From contig NZ_JASHKQ010000012.1 in NCBI RefSeq assembly GCF_030056795.1, positions 1-64,000 of the forward strand: a stretch of DNA of 64,000 bases, read 5' to 3'. The stretch comes from Rhodococcus sp. IEGM 1381. GTDB lineage: Bacteria; Actinomycetota; Actinomycetes; Mycobacteriales; Mycobacteriaceae. Below are positions 51,301 to 63,300 of the stretch, in pieces (the first letter of the stretch is position 1; every line of letters starts with the position of its first letter). The notes beneath the pieces were generated by a model, which ran no database searches, was not told where the DNA came from, and was given only the letters and a program-made list of their open reading frames with translations. Both the position numbers and the translations under genes were made by a program.

Positions 51301-54300
51301 CAACTCCCGTAGAGCCTCCGGCGACCGTGACGTGTAGTAATCCACGACGACCACGGTGCCGCCGGTGGTCAGTGGGCCCCACAGCTCCCAGACCGAGAAG
51401 TCGAAAGCGAACGAGTGAAACAGCGTCCACACGTCCTCGGGACCGAAGTCGAACTCGCCCTGCGTGTTCGCGAGCAGGCGAACGACATTGCGATGCGGAA
51501 TCACCACGCCCTTGGGCTTACCGGTAGATCCCGACGTGTAGATCACGTAGGCGACGTGGGCATCGGAGCGCGGTGAACGCAGTTCGGTCGGCTCGAGTGG
51601 CGCAGTGTCGACCGCGTCGTTCGACGAGTCGATCTCGACGCGCGGCAATGTCGTCGGCAGATCCACCTCGACCCCGGACCAGGTCAACATCGCGGCAGGT
51701 CGCGAGTCGGTCAACACGAACTCGATGCGATCGGCCGGGTAGGACGGATCGATCGGCACGTACCCGCCACCTGCTTTGAGCACCGCGAGCAAACCGACGA
51801 CGAGGTCGGCGGACCGCGGAAGAACCACGGCAACAAGGCTTTCCGGTCCCACTCCGACCGCCGACAGGCGACGGGCCAGTGCATTGGATGCCTCGTCGAT
51901 CTGCCGGTAGGTCGAGCTGCGATCACCGAACACTACAGCGATCGACTCGGGCGCGTCGGCGACGCGAGCGGCGAACAGGTCCACCAGCGTTTCCGGCGTA
52001 TCCGCGACGGCGGGTGCCGTACGGGCAAGCGTCAGAACGTGGTCCCGCTCGGCCGTGTCCATCAAATCGATGGTTCCCACCGGAGCCCCGTAGTTCTCGG
52101 CGACCGTGTCGAGGATGCGCAACAACCGGGTACCGAAGCTACGGGCGGTGTCCTCGTCGTAGAGGTCGCGGGCATAGGTGACGTCGAGTCGCGTGCTGCC
52201 GTCGGTGTTGTCGGTGAACGTGAACTGCAGGTCGAACTTGGCCGTGACGATGTCGAGGTCGAGTCCGCGCACGTGCAGTCCAGGCAGCTCGAGTTCGGTC
52301 TGCTCCATGTTCTGCACGGTCAGCATCACCTGGATCAACGGGTGTCGCGCGGCCGAACGAGCCGGATCGAGAGCCTCGACGAGACGCTCGAACGGAACGT
52401 CCGCGTGGCCGAACGCCGACAGATCCGCTTCACGGACATGCTTGAGCGCAGCAACGAACGACAAATCCAACGCGGCGTCCGTGCGCAACACCAGGGTGTT
52501 GACGAACATGCCGATCACATCGTCCAGTGCCGCGTCGCCGCGGCCCGCGACCGGTGTACCGATCGCGATGTCCCGTTCACCCGACAGTCGCGCGAGCAGT
52601 ACTGCGAGTGCGGTGTGCAGCACCATGAACAGAGACGACTGATGGTCGCGGGCCAGATCCACCAGGCTCGCACGGGTTGCAGCACCGACAGTCAGGACGA
52701 CGTTTCCGCCGCGATACGACGCGGTGTCCGGGCGGGGCCGATCACCGGGGAACGTGATTTCATCGGGCAGTCCGGACAGCGTGTGCGACCAGTGCCGAAT
52801 CTGCGTCGAGATCGGCGACCGCGGGTCGTCCTCGGAACCGAGCTCGGCGAGCTGCCACAGGGTGTAGTCCACGTATCGAACCGGAAGTGGTTCCCAGTTC
52901 GGTGCCACGCCGGAAGACCTGGCCCCGTAGGCGATCATCAGATCACGGGTCAACGGTCCCATCGAGTAACCGTCGGCAGCGATGTGGTGGGTCACGAACG
53001 CAAGGACGTGACGGTCCTGCTCGACCCGCAGCAGAGCTGCACGCAGCGGCGGTGCCGTCGCAACGTCGAATCCGCTCATGAACAGATCGGTGAGCGCACC
53101 GATGACCTCGGCCTCGGTGACCGAACGGGCGTGGAGTTCTGGAACCACCTGCGCGGCGTCGACGATGACCTGCGACGCAGTTCCATCGGCCTCGGGATAC
53201 ACCGTGCGCAACGACTCGTGCCGCTCGACGACGTCGGCAACGGCGGCAGCCAGGGCATCGACGTCGAGCGTGCCGGTCAGCTCGATGGCCACCGGAAGGT
53301 TGTTGGTTGCGGCGTCGACGTCGAACTGGTTCAGGAACCACATTCGGCGTTGCGCGAGCGAAAGGGGGACCGTCTCGGGCAAGTCGCTGCGCACCAACGA
53401 CTTTCGTCCGCCGGAACCGGACTGCTCGTCCAGTCTGGCTGCGAGCGCAGACACCGTGGTGGCCTCGAAGATCGCGCGAACCGACACGGTGGTGTCGAGT
53501 GCGACGCCGATACGCGACGCCACTCTCGTCGCCACGAGCGAATTTCCACCGAGTGCGAAGAACTCGTCGTCCGCACCCACTCGGTCGACGCCCAGAATCT
53601 CGCGGAACACTTCGGACACAACGATTTCCGTGGCGGTGCCCGGTGCTCGGAACTCGCGCTGCACGATCTCGGGATCCGGGAGCGATCGACGGTCGAGCTT
53701 GCCGCTCGGTGTGAGAGGCAGGGAATCGAGCACCACGAACGCCGCAGGGACCATGTACGAGATCAGTGAACCCGCGGCAGTCTCGGTCAGCTCGGCCGGG
53801 TCGAGGGTCGAGCCCGGAGTAGGTACTACGTACGCGACGAGCTGATCGCCGGTCACCTCGCTCGAATGAACGAGCACCACAGCCGATCCGACACCGGGAT
53901 GGCGCCGCAGCACGGTTTCGATCTCGCCCAGTTCGATGCGCAGGCCACGAAGCTTGACCTGGAAGTCGGTGCGGCCCAAGTATTCCAGGACCCCACCCGA
54001 TCCGGTGATGGCCGGACGATTCTCGCCACGCCAGCGCACCAGGTCGCCGGTGCGATACATTCTGTCGCCACGCTCGCCGTACGGGTCGGCGACGAATCGG
54101 TCGGCGGTCAGATCGGAACGGTCCAGATATCCGCGCGCCAACTGCACACCCGCGAGATAGAGCTCGCCGGCGACTCCGGGAGCCACCGGTCGCAAACGTG
54201 AATCCAGCACGTATGTGTGCGTATTCCACACCGGAGCACCGATCGGCACCACGTCGAGGTCGGCCTCGGTCACGTCGTACGAAGTCACCTCGACCGCAGC

Positions 54301-57300
54301 CTCGGTCGGACCGTACAGGTTGTGCAGTGTCGTGTTCGGCAACACGGCCCGGAGTCGAGCTCCCACGCCTGCAGACAGGGCCTCACCGGACGCGAACACC
54401 ATCCGCAGCGACTCGGCGCGCGAAACACCGTCCTCGCCGACGAACACCTCGAGCAGTGCAGGCACGAAATGAGCAGCGGTGATGGAACGTTCGACGATGA
54501 GGTCGACGAGATACGTCGGGTCGCGGTGACCGTCCGGTTTCGCGATCACCAACGTTGCCCCGATCTGCAACGGGAAGAACAGCTCCGGTACCGAGACGTC
54601 GAACGTCACCGGGGTCTTCTGCAGCATCACGTCGTCGGCAGTCAGAGGGAAATGCTCTCGCATCCACGACAGGCGGTTGACGATCGACAAGTGTGTCACC
54701 GCAACACCCTTGGGGGTACCGGTGGAACCCGAGGTGAAGATGACGTACGCGGCGTTCGAAGGCAGCAGTGGGGCACGTCGATCCGCGTCGCGGATCGGAG
54801 CGTCCGACACATCGAGGCCCTCGGCGGAATTCTCTGCGATATCGAGAACGGGGACGTCCGAGCCGAAGGAGAACCCGTCGCGGCCGGTCGTCAGAATGCA
54901 GACCGGAGCCGCGGTGTCGAGGATGTGGCCGGTACGTTCGGCAGGCTGGTCCGGATCGATGGGGACGTAGGCGCCGCCGGCCGTCACGATGGCATGAATG
55001 GCGACCAGCAGCTCGATCGACCGGCGAGCGGCGACGGCAACCGATGTCTCCGGTCCGACTCCACGAGTGATCAGCACGCGAGCGAGTCGGTTGACGCGAC
55101 TCGAGAACTCCGCGTACGTCAGCGACTCACCCTCGAACACCAGAGCCGTTGCATCCGGGGTCTTCTCGACCTGGGCCGAGAGCAACGAGACCAAGGTCTG
55201 CGACCGGTCGACGGGATGCTCGGTGTCGTTCCACTCGCGGAGAACTCGCCTGCGTTCGTTGTCGTCGAGAAGCTCGATCTCGCCGACCACGGCCGCGGGA
55301 TTCTTCGCGACCGAACCCAGGACGGTGACCAACCGCTCGCACAGGACGAGGACGGTGTCCTCGTCGAACAGATCCGTGGCGTACGTGACGTCCACGACCA
55401 TGCCCTGTGGGGCACCGGCCGGACCGATCTTTTCCACGAAGGTGAATTGGAGATCGAACAGCGAGACCACGGTTTCGAAGTCGACGGTGGACACCGACAG
55501 TCCCGGCAGTTCCAGGTCTTTCTGACCCAGGTTCTGGAACGCGAGCACCACCTGTACGAGGGGATGACGCGCCGTGGAACGGGCAGGGTTGAGGATCTCG
55601 ACGAGCCGCTCGAACGGAACGTCGAGGTGAGCCAGCGCAGACAGGTCGGTCTCCCGGGTGTCGGCGAGCACCTGGTCGAACCGCCGCGCCGTATCGATCT
55701 CGGTCCGCAGGACCAGGGTGTTGACGAACATGCCGATCAGGTCGTCGAGAGCGGCCTCGCCGCGACCGGCGACCGGAGTGCCGATCGCGATGTCGGCTTC
55801 ACCGGACAACCGCGACAGCAGTACCGCCAGCGAGGTGTGCACCACCATGAACAGCGAAGCGTTCTCAGCTCTCGCGGCGTCGATCAGGCCGCGATGCAGA
55901 TCCTCGTCGATGGAGAACCGCACCAGCGCACCGCTGTTCGAGGCAACGGCGGGTCGCGGTCGATCGGACGGCACATCCAACTGGTGAGGTAGACCGGCCA
56001 ATACCGTTGTCCAGTAGTCGATCTGTTGCGAGACGATGGAGGTGGGATCGCTCTCGGAACCGAGGACCTCGCGCTGCCAGAGGCTGTAATCGGCGTAATC
56101 GACCGGCAGCGGAGACCAGAACGGTTCCTGGTTCATCGACCGGGCGGCATACGCATTCATCACGTCACGAGTCAGCGGACCCAGTGAGAATCCGTCGGCC
56201 GCGATGTGGTGGACGACGAATACGAGCAGGTGCTCGGTAGGACTGACCTCGAACAGCCTCGTCCGGAACGGCAGGTCCTTCGACAGGTCGAAGCCGGTGG
56301 TGGCCAGTTCGCGCATCGCGTTCGCCACGTCGTGTGCAGCGATGTCGACAGGCGTCAGGTCGGGGGTCGCCGATTTCGCATCGACGATCACCTGGTGAGC
56401 GGTGCCGTCGGTCTCGGGGAACACCGTGCGCAGGGATTCGTGCCGAGCCACGACGTCGGACACCGCGATCTGCATCGCGCGGCGGTCGAGCAGACCGGAA
56501 AGACGCACAGCGATCGGGATGTTGTTGGCGGCCGATTCCACGTCGAACTTGTTCAAGAACCACATACGCTGCTGGGCCAACGACAGCGGTATGTGTTCCG
56601 GACGCTCCTGCGGCACCAGTGGCGGGCGACTACCGGTGGCGACCAGCGTGCCCAACCGGGCAGCGAGATCGGCCACCGTCGACGTGTCGAAGAGCTCTCG
56701 CACCGCGATGCGGGTATCCAGGGCGACGCCGAGGCGAGACACCAACTGTGTTGCGATAAGGGAGTTTCCGCCGAGATCGAAGAAGTCGTCGTCGAGACCG
56801 ACCCGCTCGATACCGAGCACCTGAGCAAAGACGTCGGCGACGACACATTCGATGTCGTTCGTCGGCTCCCGGTACTCGGTCACCTCGAAGGCGGGATCGG
56901 GCAAGGTCTTACGATCGAGCTTTCCACTCGCGCCGAGCGGGAACTCCGCGAGCACGATGAGAGTCGTCGGCACCATGTATTCCGCCAGTCGTGCCCGAAG
57001 CGCGGCCAGTACAGCTCCGGTGTCCACCGAGGCACCGGACGGTACGACGTACCCGACGAGTTGCTCGCGGCGCACGACGACAACCGCCTGGGAGATCGAA
57101 CGCTGCGCCAGCAGTGCCGATTCGATCTCGCCGAGTTCGATGCGCAGGCCACGCAGCTTGACCTGGAAGTCGGAACGTCCGACGTATTCCAGTTCGCCGT
57201 GCCGGTTCCACCGCACGACGTCTCCGGTGCGGTAGAGACGCGCTCCGCCCGTCGCGAACGGATGCGCCACGAATCGATCCGCGGTCAGATCGGGGCGACC

Positions 57301-60300
57301 GACGTAGCCACGAGCCAACTGGGTACCCGCCAGATAGAGCTCACCCGCGACTCCGACGGGAGTGGGGTTCAGTCGCGAATCCAGCACGTACACCGCGGTG
57401 TTCCACACCGGAGCACCGATCGGCATGACGTCCGAGTCTTCGTCCGTCACAGCGTGATACGTCACGTCGACCGCGGCCTCCGTCGGACCGTACAGGTTGT
57501 GCAGCGCCACTCCCCCGATCGCGCGGCGCAGTGCCCGGGCCGTGGTGGGAGCCAGCGCCTCGCCGGATGCGAACACCAGCCGCAGCGAGGCACCCGACGT
57601 CCTGCGGCGCTCCACCTCGGGGACGAACACCGACATCATCGACGGCACGAAGTGCACCACCGAGACATGTTCGCGCGCAATGACATCGAGTAGGTACATT
57701 GCGTCTCGGTGACCGTCGGGGACGGCGATGGCCACCGACGCGCCGTTCTGCAGGGCCCAGAAGAACTCCCACACCGATACGTCGAAGGTCGAGGGCGTCT
57801 TCTGCAGCACCACGTCGTCGGCGTTCAACTCGTACTCGTGCTGCATCCACAGCAGGCGATTGACGATTGCCTCGTGGGAGACCGCGACGCCCTTGGGCCG
57901 ACCTGTCGATCCCGATGTGAAGATCACATAGGCAGTGTTGGACGGCCGCAGCGGGGCGAGTCGATCGGCATCGGTCAGGGGAGCCGACGACAGCGTCGAC
58001 ACGTCGAGCGTGTCGATGTCGATCGTTTCGACTCCGGCGAAGTCCACGTGATCGCGCGTGATGGACAGCACTCGGATCGGTGCAGCCGTGGCCACGATGT
58101 ACTCGTTGCGGTCGGCCGGTTGCTTCGGGTCGATCGGAACGTAGCCCGCCCCCGCCTTGACGATCGCATACATGCCGACGAACAGGTCGAGGCTTCGACC
58201 GACAGCGAGTCCGACGAGGGAGTCGGGCTCGACCCCGATCGATACCAGATGGCGCGCAAGGCGATTGGCTCTCGCCGCGAACTCCGCATACGTCAGCCGC
58301 TCCCCCTCGAACACCAGCGCCGGTGCATCGGGAGTCTGGGCGACCTGACGGTCGAACAGGTCGACGAGCGTCATCTGCTTCGGCACGTCGTGTTCGGTGT
58401 GGTTCCACGCCGTCACGACTCGCGCGCGCTCGCCGTCGTCGAGAAGATCGATGTCTCCCACCGACACCGACGGATCGGCCACCACCGCGGTGAGCATCCG
58501 CACGAAACGATCGGCGAAGCCGCGCACCGTCTCGGCATCGAACAGGTCGGTCGCGTACGTCAACTCGGCGGCCATGCCCTGTCCGCGCCCGTCCACTCCG
58601 ATCGACTCGGTGACGGTCAGCTGGAGATCGAACTTCGCCACCTCGGCGTCGAGCGCGACGCTGTCCACCGACAAACCTGGCAGGTCCACGTGCGTACGAG
58701 TGAGGTTCTCGAACGAGAGCATCACCTGAAAGAGCGGATGCCGTGCCTGCGAACGCGACGGATTCAGCACCTCGACCAGGCGCTCGAACGGAAGATCGGC
58801 GTGCCCGAACGCACCGAGCGCCACTTCCCTCGCGCGCCCGATCTGCTCCGAGAACGTGCGACCCGCTTCGATATCGGTACGCAGTACGAGCGTGTTGACG
58901 AACATACCGACCACGTCGTCCAGGGCTGCGTCGCCGCGACCGGCGACCGGAGTGCCGATCGCAATGTCCTCGGTGCCCGAGAGGCGCGCGAGCAACACTG
59001 CCAGTGCCGCGTGGACGACCATGAACAGTGACGAGTTGTGCGTGTGGGCCAGCACGGACAGGCCGCGATGGACCTCGGCCGGCACCTCGAAGCGGATCGA
59101 CGAACCCTGGTAGGACTGGCGATTCGGGCGAGGCCGGTCGGTCGGCAGATCGAGCTGATCCGGCAATCCGGCCAGCATCTGGGCCCAGTAGTCGACCTGG
59201 CCGGAGATCAGCGACTGCGGATCATCCTCGGATCCGAGGACCGAGCGCTGCCACAGGCTGTAGTCGGCGTACTGGACCTCCAACGGCATCCATGCCGGGT
59301 TCTCCCAGGCAGTACGCGAGGCGTAGGCGATCATGATGTCTCGGGCCAGCGGTCCCATCGACCAGCCGTCGGCCGAGATGTGGTGCACCACCATGGCGAT
59401 CACGTGTTCGCGTGGACCGATCTCGAACAGTCGGGCCTGGATCGGAACGTTGACGGTCACATCGAACGTCGTCGACGCGAGCGCGAAGACCTGCCGCTGA
59501 ATGTCGGCCGCCGAGGTCGGAATCGGCATCAGGTTCGGCACCGTCTGAGCGGCGTCGAGAATGGACTGCTGCGGTCCGTGCGCGGTGTCGGGGTAGACGG
59601 TGCGCAGAGACTCGTGCCGGTCGATCACATCCATGATGGCGACCTGCAGTGCGGCGACATCCAAGTCGCCGGTCAGCTTCAACGCGAACGGAATGTTGTA
59701 TGCGGCGGAGTCGACATCGAACCGGTTGAGGAACCACATGCGTTGCTGCGCCAGCGACAGCGGAATCCGCTCCGGTCGAACGGTCGCGACCAGCGCGGTG
59801 CGTCCACCCTCGCCCGCGGCTTGCTCGACCCGCACCGCAAGCAGCGCGACGGTCGAGGCCTCGAACAACATGCGCACCGGAACAGTTGCATCGAGCGCCA
59901 CTCCCAACCGTGAGACCACCTGGGTGGCGATCAACGAGTTGCCGCCGAGCTCGAAGAAGTCGTCGTCGAGCCCCACCCGCTCGACCCCGAGCACGCTTGC
60001 GAAGACGTCGGCGACGATCTCCTCGATCGGGGTGGTCGGAGCGCGGAACTCGCGTACCTCGAACACCGGTGCCGGCAGCGCCCGGCGATCGAGCTTGCCA
60101 TTGACCGTCAACGGAATGGCCTCCAGCACAACGAAGGCGGACGGCACCATGTATTCCGGAAGAGCTGCGCCGATACCGGCCCTGAGGTCCTCGATGTCGA
60201 CGATCGGGCGGCCCTCGACCGCCGCGGAGACCACGTACGCAACCAGACGGGCCGCACCCGGCGAATCCTCACGAACGACGACGGCAGCCTGGGTGACCGT

Positions 60301-63300
60301 CGGCTGCGCGGTCACCGCAGCCTCGACTTCGCCCAGCTCGATGCGGAATCCGCGCACCTTGACCTGATCGTCCGAGCGTCCGAGGTATTCGAGCTCACCG
60401 CCGGCGTTCCATTGCGCGAGGTCACCTGTTCGGTACAGCAGCGACCCATCCTCGGACCCCGAGGCGAACGGGTTCGCCACGAAGCGGGTCGACGTCAGCG
60501 CTCGGCGACCCAGGTAACCGCGGGCGAGTTGTCCACCGCCGACGTACATTTCGCCGGGAACACCCACCGGAACCGGATGCAGTCGGGTATCGAGCACGAA
60601 GACGCGCAGACCGGCGATGGGCTTGCCGACCACCGACGCGCTGGTCCCGACGGACGCAGAACCGAGCTGTCGGTAGGAGACGTGGACGGTGGTCTCGGTG
60701 ATGCCGTACATGTTGATCAGCCGCGGCGCGGTGTCCCCGTGCCGCTCGAACCACCCGGTGAGCCTGCGCTGTTCGAGTGCTTCACCGCCGAAGATCACGT
60801 ACCGCAGCGACAGCTCACCGCCGTCGGTCACCGCGACGCGATCGGCCTCGGAGAGCTGATAGAACGCCGATGGCGTCTGGTTGAGCACGGTCACTCGCTC
60901 GTCGACGAGCAATCGGTGGAATGCCTCCGGCGATCGGGAGGTGAAGTAGTCCACGACCACCAGCGTGCCGCCGTTGAGCAACGGGCCCCACAGCTCCCAC
61001 ACCGAGAAATCGAAGGCGTAGGAGTGGAACATGGTCCAGACGTCGTCGGCACCGAAGCCATAGACCGAATCGGTGTTGGCAAGCAGCCGAACGACGTTGC
61101 GATGCGGAATCAGCACGCCCTTGGGGCGACCGGTCGAACCCGAGGTGTAGATGACGTAGGCGACGTTGTCCGGACGTAGGGGACGCGTCCGATCGTCGTC
61201 GGTGACGACAGCACCCGACATCGACGCCAAATCTACGGTGTCCATGTCGAGCAGCGTTGCGCCGGTGCGTGATTCGACATCCACCGGCAGCTCGACGCGG
61301 TCGGCACCGGAGTACAGCACGGTGGTGGGCCGAGCATCGTCGAGCATGTACTCGACGCGGTCGAGCGGGTAGCTCGGATCCACCGGAAGATAACCGCCGC
61401 CGGCCTTGACGACCGCGACGAGGGCGACGATGAGCTCTGCCGACCTCGGCAGGGCGACGGCAACCAGGCTTTCGGGGCCGACACCGCTGGAGATCAGCAC
61501 CCGGGCAAGACGATTGGTGCGTGCATCGAACTCGGCGTACGTCATCGACGTGCCGTCGAAGCGCACCGCGACGGCGTCCGGATTCTCGGACGCCGCTGCG
61601 CCCAGGAGGTCGACCAGTGTGACCTCTCGAGAGACGTCGACTCCCGACGCGTTCCATCGCGATGCCACGCACTCGTATTCCGCGGCATCGACGATATCGA
61701 CGTCACCGACCGGAACCGTCGGGTCGATGGTGACAGCGTCCAGAATGTCGAGGAATCGACGGGCGAAACTCTCGACCAGTTCTGCATCGAACAGATCTGT
61801 GGCGTACTCGAACACCGCGTCGATGCCTGCGGGCACTCCGGCGTCGAGATGCTCGGTCAGCCAAAGCTGGACGTCGAATTTGGCGATGGGAACGTCGAAT
61901 TCGGCGGCCACCGCTCGGAGTCCACCGACCGTGAGCTCGCGCGACATCGCAGATTCCAACGAGATCGCAACCTGGAACAAGGGATGCCTCGACGTCGAGC
62001 GCACCGGATTGAGCACCTCGACGAGTCGCTCGAACGGCACGTCCGCATGGGCGAAAGCGGACAGGTCGGTGTCGCGGACTCGTTCGAGGAGTTCTTCGAA
62101 CGTCAACGCGGGATCGACGTCGGTGCGCAACACCAGAGTGTTGACGAACATGCCGACCAGGTCGTCGAGTGCGGGCTCGCCGCGGCCCGCCACCGGTGCT
62201 CCGATGGCGATATCGGTGGTGCCGCTCAGTCGGGCGAGCAGCAGCGCGTACGCCGCCTGCATCACCATGAACAGCGAAGCGTTGTTCGCACGCGCCAGCT
62301 GTGCCAGCGAGGCATGCAGTTCCGCCGGAACGTCGACGCGCAGCTTGCTACCCGAATTCGAGGACACCGCGGGACGCGGCCTGCTCGACGGCAGGGCCAG
62401 CTGATCCGGCAGATCCTCGAGAGTCGCGTTCCAGTAAGCGATTTCGCGGGATGCCATCGACAGCGGGTCGGTCTCGGGACCGAGTACAGCCCGCTGCCAC
62501 AACGCATAGTCCGCGTACTGGACCTCGAGGGGTGTCCATTCCGGTGCGCGCCCGTTGATCCGGCTCGCGTAGGCCACGAGCACGTCCCGGGCAAGCGGAC
62601 CGAACGACGCCCCGTCGGCGGCGATGTGGTGCAGCACCATGGCGAGTTCGTGCTCGGTCGGTGAGATCTCGAAGAGTGCGATTCGGAAGGGTGTGTCGAC
62701 CGTGACGTCGAATCCCTTCCCGACCAATTCGTGCAGGCGGCCGCCCAGGTCGCGGCGTTCGATGCGCACCGGCTGAATGGTCGCCGGGGTTCGTGCCGCC
62801 TCGAGCACGACCTGCTCGGGTGAGCCGTCCACCTCGGGGTACACGGTCCGCAACGTCTCGTGTCGATCGACGACGTCGGCGAATGCAGCCGACAGGGCGA
62901 CCACGTCGAGGGGACCGGTGAGATGGACGGAGAAGGGCAGGTTGTACACCGCGGTGGTGGGATCGAATCGGTTGAGGAACCACATACGCTGCTGCGCAGG
63001 CGAGAGCGGGATGCGCTCGGGCCGTTCTTTGGCCTCCAACACCGGGACGTCCGCGCCGAGACGGGCCGCCGATTCTGCCCTGGCCGCGAGCGCACCGACG
63101 GTGGGTGCCTCGAACAGCTCCCGAACGCCGAGCCGCACTCCCAGTGCACTGCCCACTCGGGTCACCAACTGAGTAGCGATCAGCGAGTTGCCACCGAGCT
63201 CGAAGAAGTCCTCGTCCAGACCGACCTTGGAGGCCCCGAGCAGATCCTCGTAGATGCCCGCCACCACGTAGTCCGCACGGCTCTTCGGTGCCCGATACTT

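Noticed and set aside
46964..63020. Dual condensation/epimerisation domains in NRPS-1
   Set aside because: The C-domain active sites and openings look like ordinary LCL domains, and I see no extra N-terminal HH motif; D residues are predicted only at the two E-containing modules.
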